Source of the DNA: Ceriagrion tenellum
Lineage: Eukaryota > Arthropoda > Insecta > Odonata > Coenagrionidae
Direction of reading: 5' to 3'
NCBI GenBank assembly: GCA_963169105.1
Contig: OY720637.1
Location: 27,523,925-27,587,924, forward strand
DNA length: 64,000 nt
Positions 55,976-64,000 of this stretch are shown in pieces. The position numbers and the translations under genes are program-made. Below the pieces are notes generated by a model that was not told the origin of the DNA, ran no database searches, and saw only the letters and a list, made by a program, of their open reading frames with translations. Numbering within the stretch: position 1 is the first letter of the stretch; every line of letters starts with the position of its first letter.

Positions 55976-56780
55976 TACGAGCTGTGTCGATCATGAGTGA
56001 TTCGTTCATTTTAAACGACTCCTTGGCATGAGCCAAATGAATTGAATCACGTTCTCCGTTCAAATCGTTCATTATGAATCAAATCAAACTGTTCTCGTTC
56101 ATAGGTCGAGTGGAGTGGTTAGTGAAGAATAACACGATTCATGAGTGATCGAGAACAACTTGATTTGATTCAAATTGAACCACAACACGCTGTTCATGAG
56201 CGGAGAGGAACGTGATTGGGACGAACCGCATACCAAACATTCCTTAGTTTTTTGGTCGCATATAGAAATCGCTGATAACAACTGAGGAATAATTTTATAG
56301 AGGCAATCATGTTAAGTTGATTGATTATAACACCGAACACAACCATTTTCAACTGAACATCGCAAGTATATGAGTTTCTTAATATATAATCTCCAATCGC
56401 CGAGGAAGTATGGGCGAGTTTTTAGGCTCACAACCCCAGGCATCATGGTTGCTGCTGTTATAAGGATAGGCTTTTTAAGGTTCCTCAAGTCTCTCAATAT
56501 TTCGACGAATAAACTAAATTAATCCGATTTCATATCACGCATTATCTCCGTGTAGGCAGCTTCCCAACAGTACGAATTGGTTGGATTTGGTTCTTCACCT
56601 TGGTTGATTCTTCTTGAGCTCACCTTCTTCGCAGTGAAATAATTCATCGTCGTTAAATCACTCATCGCAGTCATTTGATTCTTCCATGGTTCATTATAAA
56701 TGATTTAAAAGAACGAGTCATTGACGTGAATCAAATCGCATGAATCGAATGTTCGAAATGAACCGAAATTCCCACCTCTA
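55976..56780. mobile_element. Non-autonomous hAT-like element with perfect 8-bp duplication
   Basis: GTCGACGG is repeated exactly at 55968-55975 and 56781-56788. The right end CCCACCTCTA is the hAT-type terminus also seen at 6799; the left end TACGAGCTGTG matches it only weakly. Many TGATTCGTTCATT/GAATCAAAT motifs fill the first and last 200 bp, presumably transposase-binding repeats. No transposase frame. Confidence 0.82.
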
Positions 56781-56788
56781 GTCGACGG

Positions 56789-57240
56789 GAGAGTTGAACT
56801 GCTCTGAACTGAAGGCGGCTCGAGCCTCTTGCGAGAAATTTCGCCCGCTTTGGTGTTCTTGGCTTCGCCCACCTGGGCCCTAGGGGGTCCAGTCGGAGGG
56901 CTTTCTACATCTCGGGGATGCTTATAGAGGGAAGGAGGAGAGGAAATCTGCCTGCCGTGTAATTGCCTTGACCCATTCCAAAAACCGTTACGTACGCACA
57001 CTTTCGGCTGTTTCTCTTCTTCCTTTTTTTTCCGCTCTCGTGTGGTCAGATCGTGCTCGTATTGGCGCTCATGTGTCCGCACTGCCGTCTCTGAATTTTC
57101 CATTATAGCTCGACTGATCTCATACCTTTCTCCCTCCCTCCTTTTGAAACTCACCGTGTTGAAAACCGGTTGGGCTATCCCCAATTGAGTGGGGGGAGGG
57201 GAGTGCGAAGGGATGAAGTAACCTGCTTGGAGGTTGAGGG
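56789..57240. other. GC-rich stretch with a 159-codon minus frame
   Basis: The minus frame 56705-57184 (KRREGERYEISRAI near its start) is charged and proline-rich. Its last 25 codons lie inside the hAT-like element, so as a whole it is not a conserved protein. The GC-rich part could contain an exon or promoter, but nothing allows assignment. Confidence 0.25.
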
Positions 57241-58345
57241 CTGCATAGCTGGGGGCATCCGCCTTGTGGCTGGCTCATTAAAATAAGTAGCATCAGAGAG
57301 AGTCTCTTTTCGCTGCGTGTTTTCGTGGTTGAATGCGCTTCATTTCCTGGTCCTCATATAAATTGTTCACGATGCCTGTATGCTTTTGTTTTTTATACCA
57401 GTGACGCTCTTATCTTTTCGGTTATTTTAGCTTGGGACGAATTTGGGCTGGCTGACGTCATCCTCTTCGCATAACTAATCAAGCTCTGATGAAGCGAGAT
57501 TACGAGAGAGATTGCGGTCATTTTTAACCCATTAATGAATCATTCGTAAAATTTAAGGGGAAGATTTCCATCAACGTGCACTAAATTTTTGACGTTTTCC
57601 ATGAAGTAGGAAGCACAACATGTGAGCATCGTAATTTGGTTTTAAGTCAAGACAGATGGAAGAATTATGATTCTTCATCAGTATTCGTCGGAAAATAGGC
57701 GGGTTAAAATTGTAAGAATTACGTTATTCAAGAAACGAATTGATCGTAGGTCGTAGACCGTAGGAATGCTAAATTTTGTGTAGAATAAGTGAGGTAAGGT
57801 GATTGACGGTGGATTTGAATAGTTGCGTTTTGCGGAATTTGTGCTCATGAGAATAAGACGGTGAGTGCTGGTGACGGGATGAAGTGTAGGACTAAGTGAA
57901 ATACCTTGAGTTACTTGTTGGTATTGCATTGTGTAAAGTATTTAATATTTAACTTTTTCAATGCAAAAAAATTAACTAAAACACATGACCCGGGTTTCAA
58001 CGCTTGAGCTTGGTGAAAGTTAACTATTTTATACTTGACCTGCATTGCAGAAGATAACCATTAAATACTTGACAGTGTGAGACTGACTCTGAGGTGAAGA
58101 ATGAAACATTTCCATTCGTAAAAATCCGGAGGATTCAATTAAATCTACCGTTACCGGTAGATTACAATAATTGTGGGGTAAAATATCCTCCGTGTAAACA
58201 TGATACTTAAGTGATCAGAGTTTTCCACACGGTCTTGCTTGGAACTTCCGTGTACTCTAGCAGCTTGTAAATCTGTCGCTTTTTTGCTCTTTCATTGCAG
58301 TTTGTAGCAGTGTGCACAGATTTTCCCCGCATTTTGCGAATTGCA
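57241..58345. other. Unassigned stretch
   Basis: No gene or repeat recognised. A TCTACCGTTACCGGTAGA palindrome lies at about 58144. Confidence 0.4.
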
Positions 58346-58349
58346 TGCG

Positions 58350-58576
58350 TTTTTACCTTATTTAAGGAGTGTTATGACTGGGCTTATCGGCGTGCGTTAT
58401 TCGACATGCAGACGAAATTATAACGACCTATATTTTTTCGAGCATAACACTCGGCGTTACAGATGGTAATTTGGTAGCAATAATTATTATCATTAGTTAT
58501 GTACGGTGATGGTAATTTCGTCTGCATGTCGAATAAAACGCCGATAATCCCAGTCATTAAAACTCCTTAATTAAGG
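58350..58576. mobile_element. Foldback element, arms of about 75 bp
   Basis: The left arm (TTAAGGAGTGTTATGACTGG, TATTCGACATGCAGACGAAA) and the right arm at 58505-58576 are inverted copies with a few mismatches. A third, inverted copy of the left arm and its inner flank lies at 59390-59535, so the left arm, an intervening 820 bp and that third arm may form a larger TIR element. No coding capacity. Confidence 0.75.
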
Positions 58577-59389
58577 AAAAAATTTCAAATGATTATGGAA
58601 GTTTCTTTATGGGGCAGGGAATCATGTGACCGAAATAATCTCCGCGGTGACCTTAGTTTAAACCTTACGATCGTGAAATATTGTTCACTTTTCGTTTCAT
58701 TCTCGGCCTAATCAGTGTATTTTAACTTTTAACATTTTCTTGGACTGACTCAAAATCTTCCCGTACTCCGAACCGAATGCTTGCGGCGCCCTCGAGACGA
58801 AATGAGAGGGACAGCGGGACAAGTCGTCAATCAAAAAAATAAAGTCATGTTAACTTAGCTAGCTACTAGGGTTGCGTATGAAGCAGTCGATGTTTTGGGA
58901 AACATCTTCGCGGTGTGGCTCGGTGGCTGTTGTCAATGAGAGTCCGCTCTCACGGAACAGAAACTTTTGAGTGCGAGGGATGGCGGGGCGCAGTCGTGCG
59001 AAATGTTTGTGGCGGCGCATCCAAGATCCTGTCATCAACCGGCCATCTATTCCGTCTCCGCGATTGCAGCACTTGCGTGGCGTGTTATTCCGTGTCTCAA
59101 CCCGTGCCGCGTGTACTAACGTGGAGCGCACACGTGCCTGGGCGACGCCTCTTGTCAATTTCTGGACGCTTAAAGATGCGAAATTTTGTTTATGCTCTGA
59201 TAAGCGTGACACTTTGCGTACGTGTTTTCATTAGTGATATTTTTAGGTAAAAGTGAACAAAATTGCGTCGTACCCAAATGGTTTTTTGCATTTCAATGCA
59301 ATTTGAACCCGCAACCCAATGGCACGTGACATGTGCCTCAATTCAATTATACATGTTATTATATTTCAATTTAAACGCAAAATAATACA
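58577..59389. other. Segment between inverted arms, CpG-rich centre
   Basis: 58780-59170 is CpG-rich and carries overlapping frames on both strands (58859-59212 minus, 58915-59250 plus) with no recognisable domain. Its position between inverted arms (58365-58490 and 59390-59535) makes it a possible element interior or captured DNA. Confidence 0.4.
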
Positions 59390-59540
59390 TATCGCTTGAT
59401 GATAATTATTGCTAGCAAATTATCAGCTGTTACACCGAGTGTTATGTTCGGAAAAAACATACGTCGTTATAATTTCGTGTGGATGTTGACTAACATGCCG
59501 ATAAGCCCAGTCATAACACTTTTTAATTAGTGGGAAAGTT
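59390..59540 (-). repeat. Third inverted arm of the 58350 element
   Basis: Read on the minus strand, AAGTGTTATGACTGGGCTTA, ACACGAAATTATAACGACGT, AACATAACACTCGGTGTAAC and GCTAGCAATAATTATCATC follow in the same order as 58365-58490, extending the similarity beyond the arm of the short foldback. Confidence 0.8.
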
Positions 59541-59620
59541 TTCAAATATTATTTTGTATCATATCCTTTCCTACCTGTATGGAGAGCTCCGGCGCTTAAA
59601 CAGATGCAGTTAAATATAAT

Positions 59621-59866
59621 CTACTTCGACATACCACCCTGCGATCTGCCGCATAGACGTGTGGAAGGGGGTGTTAGGACACCAGCCGTGTAAAGATGTA
59701 AGGTTTTGGGGGGTGAAATGGTGACGGCAATTATGGGAGTGTATTTAGTGGAGCTCAGTTTTCATTGTGGTCGCTTATTGTGCGCAGAAAGAACGAGTTT
59801 TTGTACCTATCTGTTCGGCAGTGTATCTCTTTCTTATCCCTTATGTCACACCTAGAGATGTTACGT
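59621..59866 (-). mobile_element. LINE-1F 3' fragment
   Basis: On the minus strand: CACCTAGAGATGT block, CTGCCGAACAGATAGGTACA, CGCACAATAAGCGACCACAA, UTR, a weakened 3' stem-loop at about 59637-59672 and a short tail. 5'-truncated. Confidence 0.85.
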
Positions 59867-59994
59867 GGCCCAAGAATTTTTTTTCGGCGTAAAAAGTTTT
59901 TGAAATGTGCGCTCAATGACCTGCGATTACCGCTCCAGCCACCTTTATGTGTCCGGCACACTTCGCACGCTCCTCTGCAACGAGAGCATCGAAA

Positions 59995-60110
59995 CTTAGA
60001 CAAATTAATCAGAAGGGCTGGTTGGTGTTCGCTTGAGTCTTGGAGGTTGCACGCCAGGCTAAGATTTCTTGTAAAATGTAGAGTTTCATATTTGCTGGGG
60101 GATATTATAT
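59995..60110 (+). mobile_element. LINE-1F-related fragment, RT C-terminal block
   Basis: The plus frame encodes LDKLIRRAGWCSLESWRLHA and RLRFLVKCRVS, matching the G...LE.RRLHARLRLLEK block of LINE-1F. It lies on the strand opposite to the fragment at 59621-59866. Confidence 0.6.
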
Positions 60111-61035
60111 TATCCCCCCTGCGCAGACTTGATCATTGCGTAGGTAGGAGTTGCTTAGACTTCTGTTGTTGAAGATGTAGTTTTGGAGAAGGATGGAAAG
60201 AGTGAGCTAGGTTGCGAGGAGGTAATGGATATTGTAGGAGAGGAAGCTAGTGGCGGAGGTTTGGAGGAGGCAGAAAAGATGGAAGGATGACGTTTTGTGA
60301 GGAGAGGAAGTGTTGAAGAGAGTAATATAGGTGATAACTATGGAGAAGCGTTGAAGAGGATAAGAATTCGGGACGGGTTAGGAAGAGGGAGACGATATGA
60401 TGAATTTGAGAGGGGTCAAATGGTGGGGCATCTGTTGGAGAGAAAACAGAACGATGTGCCAGAAATTGGGACGTTAGGATGATAACTGTCCTTAAAATCT
60501 ACCCATCAGCTGGTAGGATACTGAAATGAATTCATAATTATGAAAAAGGCAACCGACGAATGAAGAGAAATCAAATGTTGCACTGATATTCGCTTTTCAC
60601 CCGCACCATTAATGGCTACAACGGAAAACAAATCAAATACATCAGAATGCATTTCACTTTTTGCCTCTTCCAATTTATTTTTCCTTTTTCCATAGCTGGG
60701 TTCTCAGCACCCTCTGCCACGTGTCGTTGCGTCCGTTCGCTAGGTAGTGCGTAAATATATGAATCCCATTTTGGAGTGCTAGCTGTATGTTTTTGCGCCC
60801 TCGACCCAATGTTTTCCTTAGCAAATTCGATGTTATTATTTGTAACCCCTAAAGCACGTTGTCATCGTTGTGTATATTTTTACTGTCGTGTAGCGAATCA
60901 AAGGCAGCCGTATGCAAATACGAATGCACCAGGTTGCTTCATTTATTGTGGTGTCCTTATTCCCCGTGTTGAAGCGAGTATCTTGGATGTTGGGGACTGA
61001 GAGCTGTTTTGGAGTGAGGGAAACGTAAAAATAGC
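60111..61035. other. Purine-rich stretch and diverged LINE 3' terminus
   Basis: 60180-60480 is purine-rich with a 61-codon frame (60297-60482) encoding YDEFERGQMVGHLLERK, vaguely like the first helix of a Tc1-type transposase. 60693-60762 (CACCCTCTGCCACGTGTC ... GTAGTGCGTAAATAT) resembles a diverged LINE-1F terminus. Otherwise nothing recognised. Confidence 0.3.
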
Positions 61036-61039
61036 CTCA

Positions 61040-61519
61040 ACTCTCTATGGATAAAATTATGAAGCATCAGCATGAAAAAAATACCACAGCTACATTAATT
61101 TTTTTAAGTGCTATTTAAGCATTAAAAAATACATTTCATTTGATAATGACATTTATTTTGAAATGTGACGTATTTGTTCTGTATAAATTTAATTTAAAAT
61201 AATACTTTACGCAAGTTATACTTCAACATTGCCTTCATAACTTCCCCTTTTTAAACTTTCCCAATTTTTTCTTCATATGACAGCTGTAACTATTTATTTC
61301 AGAACTCCACCAGGCACGCCATCGTCAGTGAGTAGCGTCACACAATCGTTTATTCAAATTGTTGGACAAACCGCCGAAAAAGACGCAACCTTCCACACAA
61401 TTAATGCGAAGCGTTAAAATTCTGTCTAGCGCAGCCACTAAATGGAAAATCCTCTTAGAAAGCTGATATTTCAATGATTTTGAAACTTAACAAATTTAAC
61501 TCGCTCGTCCATAGAGGGT
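61040..61519 (-). mobile_element. TIR element, copy 2 (inverted relative to copy 1)
   Basis: Inverted counterpart of 45309-45809: GAAGCATCAGCATGAAAAAA near the left, AAACTTTCCCAATTTTTTC and CCAGGCACGCCATCG in the middle, ACTCGCTCGTCCATAGAGGG at the right end. The left terminus has decayed to ACTCTCTATGGA. No coding frame. Confidence 0.8.
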
Positions 61520-62100
61520 TAAAATTGTTATCCCATTGGAAAAATATTTGGTGTTTCGTAATTCACGAGCAGACTTTTCGAGCCGAGATCGCCTGCGACC
61601 GTGTTTACTTAATTTCAACGGTCTTAATATAATATCATTTCTCCACGTCGAGCTGTCATTCACGCCAGACGCCAGAGCTGTCATCTGCGACGGCGGACGT
61701 GAGTCATGCCAGCCGTGGATTGATACCAAGCCGCTCTCGTTATGTGTAATCGAAAGTCTTAAGGGGAAGGATTCGGAATGACGAAATGAATTATGATCTA
61801 GAGTTTGAACTGTGCGAGACACGCGGCACTTCATGTTTGGCTCTGCTTCCCGTTTGAAGTGTTTCATAAATAGAAACAACTGTTTCCTCCCTCAATTTTC
61901 TCAGTGGTTTGGGAATTTTTGCAGTTTTCATCTGTCAAGCCTGTGTTGCTTTTGTGACTTTCTACTGTCCACACGAGTGGGGAAAACGTACTCGGAAATG
62001 GACTAAATTTTTATCATGGAACCTTACTTTTCCAAAGGACAATGCATGAACTATTGATGTATATTTGTTAAAAATACGATTGTTGTTACGATAACCATAG
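61520..62100. other. Unassigned stretch
   Basis: The minus frame 61496-61879 (127 codons) overlaps the end of the TIR element and has no known motif. Confidence 0.4.
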
Positions 62101-62103
62101 TAG

Positions 62104-62372
62104 TGTTACAACATTGTTGAGGGAATTAGATTGGGAACCTCTATCCGATCGAAGGGAGAAATATACCTAGGTTAAATCTTTTACGAAAGTTTGATATGGG
62201 CAATTTTTTGCCAGACGTTCAAAATATTTTGCTATAGCCAAGCTATTGTGGTAGGAACGATCACAGGAATAAGATTAAGGAAATAGACTGCAGAACCGAT
62301 AGATTTAGGATGTCATTTTTTCGACGCACAATAAGGGACCATAATAGTTGTAATAGATCAGTTCTAGGATAC
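62104..62372 (+). mobile_element. Diverged LINE-1F-related fragment
   Basis: Starts TGTTACAACATTGTTGAGGG and carries a readable CRTDRFRMSFFRRTIRDHNS block near 62290-62347, the same block that reads RTDRYKNSFFPRTISDHNKN in LINE-1F. It is closer in this block to the minus-strand copy at 62524-63070, so both may belong to a sister subfamily. Confidence 0.7.
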
Positions 62373-62523
62373 TGACTAGGTTAAATAGGTTTCTTCAGAA
62401 GTGCTAAATATCATAACATGAACTGTAGTTACTAACTTCGCATACAATCTCCGGCATGATATACTCCTGCATGTCTTAGTACCTTGTAGTGCTATTTATT
62501 TGTCCCATTCATAATACTAACCA

Positions 62524-63070
62524 GTACATCTACATCTACATCTACGTCATACCCTGCAAGCCACCCAAAGGGTGTGTGGCAGGGGGTGCTTTCGCACCAG
62601 GCATGCATGAATGATATGGTAGAACACCGACATTACATTAAAACCCGCGTACCACACATGCAAAGCGCCAATTACAAATCTAATACCCAAGAAACATTCT
62701 ATCTCCAATCGTTCTAACATGCAAGGGATACAAAGACTACTACTACAGATTCAAAATATCATGCATAAATAAGAACATCATTATTTACATCATGCATAAA
62801 TAAGAAAGAGGAGAATATAATGAGAAAGATTAACTGCCTGCCTATTGTCAATACTCGAACTATTCATGACGACGATCACAGCTGTTATGGTCCCGAATGG
62901 TACGCGGAAAAAATGACATTTTATACCTATCGGTTCTACAATCTAGCTCTCTAATTTTATTGGCGCGATCTAATCTGCCGTAGTACGAAGGGGTTAATAG
63001 TATGTTTTTTACGTTTAACCAGTAGTTATATCTTGAGTAGTGTGCTGCATGGTAGCATGTTCTTCTACGT
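62524..63070 (-). mobile_element. LINE-1F sister-subfamily 3' fragment
   Basis: On the minus strand it encodes NVKNILLTPSYYGRLDRANK and CRTDRYKMSFFPRTIRDHNS, then a UTR, a stem-loop at 62552-62585 with full outer (CCCTGC/GCAGGG) and inner (CACCC/GGGTG) stems, and three GTAGAT units as tail. It has an open frame of about 92 codons (62860-63138). Confidence 0.85.
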
Positions 63071-63182
63071 ATCACTGTCCTGGTTTGTGGTCTGACTGCG
63101 CACCGTTGTCCTGACTGCTTTTGGCTTGCGCCTGGCATCCGGAGGAACGTGCGCGGTTCTGATTTGAACTGGGATGATTGCT

Positions 63183-63254
63183 ACATGCCTGGTGTGGAGT
63201 CACCCCGTGCCACACACCCTAGTGGTGGCTTGCGCGGTATTTTGTAGATGTAAG
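63183..63254 (+). mobile_element. LINE-1F-related 3' terminus
   Basis: GGTGTGGAGTCACCCCGTGC, then CACACACCCTAGTGGTGGC and TTTTGTAGATGTA: UTR end, stem-loop (inner stem CACC/GGTG) and tail. Confidence 0.7.
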
Positions 63255-63267
63255 GAAATGTCTTATT

Positions 63268-63330
63268 ACCTAGCGAGCCGCTGTATGGGCTTGTGGCCGA
63301 GGGTGTCTGGACACCAGCCGTTGTAATTGG
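63268..63330 (-). mobile_element. LINE-1F-related 3' terminus, diverged
   Basis: Minus-strand reading gives ACGGCTGGTGTCCAGACACC followed by a degraded GCCACAAGCCCATACAGCGG-like stem-loop. It lies tail to tail with the fragment at 63183-63254. Confidence 0.5.
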
Positions 63331-63676
63331 GAGGCAACTGGTAACTAGAATTGAAAGAGGAAAAGGGCGGATAATGATATGTGTCTTGGAAAGAAGGAAT
63401 GCTTGCCCTATCATTTCCACTGGGTGTCTTAAAATGTTTTTCTGCCTGTCTTTTACTTATATGCAGTGCAAGTTTAAAATAATGTCCTCCTTGTAATCCA
63501 AAAATATGAATTGCCACTCTGTCTTAGAACGTACCTCTAATTCGACATTCTTAATACTAGTGATAAGTATTGGGATTTAAAGTTGTACTCTTTCAATTTT
63601 TTATTTCTCCCATTACCACTTATGCCCATACAAAATCCCCCGAGTTGTTTTAAAAGCTTCCGTGGAGTGGTCTTGA
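63331..63676. other. Unassigned stretch
   Basis: Short overlapping frames without motifs. Confidence 0.4.
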
Positions 63677-63838
63677 ATCATGATGGCTTACGGGATTGCT
63701 TCCGCGTTGTGTCATTTTTTTGACGACAGTTTCGCGAGCGTTCCAGCACTTCGACCTGAAGAAGCGAACTGGAACGCTCGCGAAACTGTCGTCAAAAAAA
63801 TGACACAACGCGGAAGCAATCCCGTAAGCCATCATGAT
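63677..63838. repeat. Hairpin 3: perfect 69-bp arms, 24-nt loop
   Basis: Arms 63677-63745 and 63770-63838 are exact inverted copies. The loop (63746-63769) contains TTCGACCTGAAGAAGCGAA. The right arm has AACGCTCGCGAAACTGTCGT, matching hairpin 1 (AACGTTGGCGAAACTGTTGT) in 17 of 20 positions, and both arms continue to a CAACGCGG motif. No clear direct repeat at its borders. The same 22-residue peptide starts the open frames on both strands (MMAYGIASALCHFF), which is a consequence of the palindrome. Confidence 0.9.
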
Positions 63839-64000
63839 CCAAAACCCCCTATGGTGATTTACTGATTTATATAACTAGTCACAAACAGGAATGGTGTCAT
63901 TATGCATGTCACCCGGGTTTTAAGCCTGTTCATATCCTTCGCTCCTACCGAACCAATTCCAAGGTGACCTCTCCTTCACAGATTTCAGTCCCTAACACCA

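Noticed and set aside
56705..57184. 159-codon minus frame
   Set aside because: Its C-terminal part is hAT-like terminal DNA, and the rest is low-complexity charged sequence. No evidence for a real exon.
60297..60482. Peptide YDEFERGQMVGH as a Tc1-type transposase helix
   Set aside because: Only a short, weak resemblance in a purine-rich frame; no DDE motifs or inverted termini nearby.
63746..63793. Hammerhead-ribozyme-like CTGAAGA ... GCGAAAC in hairpin 3
   Set aside because: Penelope-like elements can carry hammerhead motifs, but here stem II would need an unpaired base and stem I next to CTGAAGA does not form. The apparent helices come from the palindrome itself.
1..64000. CRISPR arrays, operons or bacterial defence systems
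   Set aside because: No regularly spaced repeats with unique spacers, no ribosome-binding sites before long frames, and the repeat content is that of an animal genome.

Overview
This is an AT-rich eukaryotic nuclear window with no prokaryotic-style operons, no rRNA and no convincing host protein-coding gene. The repertoire (several non-LTR retrotransposon families, Penelope-like elements with a GIY-YIG domain, a Helitron relic, TTAA-flanked and TA-flanked MITEs, hAT-like elements with 8-bp duplications) suggests a large, repeat-rich metazoan genome, most likely an arthropod; the species cannot be fixed from the sequence. Nearly every interpretable open frame is a transposon relic. The remaining short open frames look like chance or repeat-borne frames.

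Layout. 1-1276: an uninterrupted LINE reverse transcriptase (RT) frame on the minus strand runs off the left edge and abuts a second LINE. 2.6-2.9 kb is CpG-rich. 3.48-4.12 kb is a pogo/Tigger-like MITE carrying a palindromic tRNA-derived SINE. 4.36-5.04 kb is a CAGGGTGGC-ended MITE. 5.72-6.80 kb is a hAT-like element with a TTAA MITE nested inside. 8.37-8.82 kb is a Harbinger-like MITE. 8.95-12.05 kb holds LINE-1F fragments, my name for the dominant LINE family of this window, which has a (GTAGAT) tail. 12.38-12.93 kb is the second TTAA MITE. 13.97-17.72 kb has RTE-like LINE pieces. 20.6-21.1 kb is a hAT-like element. 22.07-22.81 kb is another LINE 3' end. 24.37-26.33 kb is a LINE inserted into a LINE. 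27.0-31.6 kb stacks LINE-1F, a TTAA MITE, two hAT-like elements and the second palindromic SINE. 32.3-33.5 kb is an RTE-like LINE split by a hairpin insertion. 35.2-35.8 kb and 40.4-41.2 kb are Penelope-like relics. 37.18-37.99 kb is a Helitron 3' end next to a 10-bp minisatellite that mimics heat-shock elements. 44.0-44.7 kb is a tandem repeat. 45.3 and 61.0 kb carry two inverted copies of one TIR element. 49.26-50.74 kb is a LINE-1F copy split by a perfect hairpin. 53.7-56.8 kb has a TTAA MITE, LINE-1F copies and a hAT-like element. 58.35-59.54 kb is a nested inverted-repeat element. 59.6-63.8 kb has further LINE-1F fragments and a third long hairpin.

How the parts relate. Autonomous families leave 5'-truncated or rearranged copies; non-autonomous families (MITEs, SINE, hairpins) have inserted into them, giving a readable order of insertion at several loci. 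The most unusual items are a SINE whose body is a tRNA-like palindrome with a constant 5' end, a 3'-terminal stem-loop of LINE-1F showing compensatory changes, three 69-74-bp-arm hairpins (two with target duplications), and a 19-unit array of heat-shock-element-like decamers. All statements come from reading the sequence; no alignment or database search was run.
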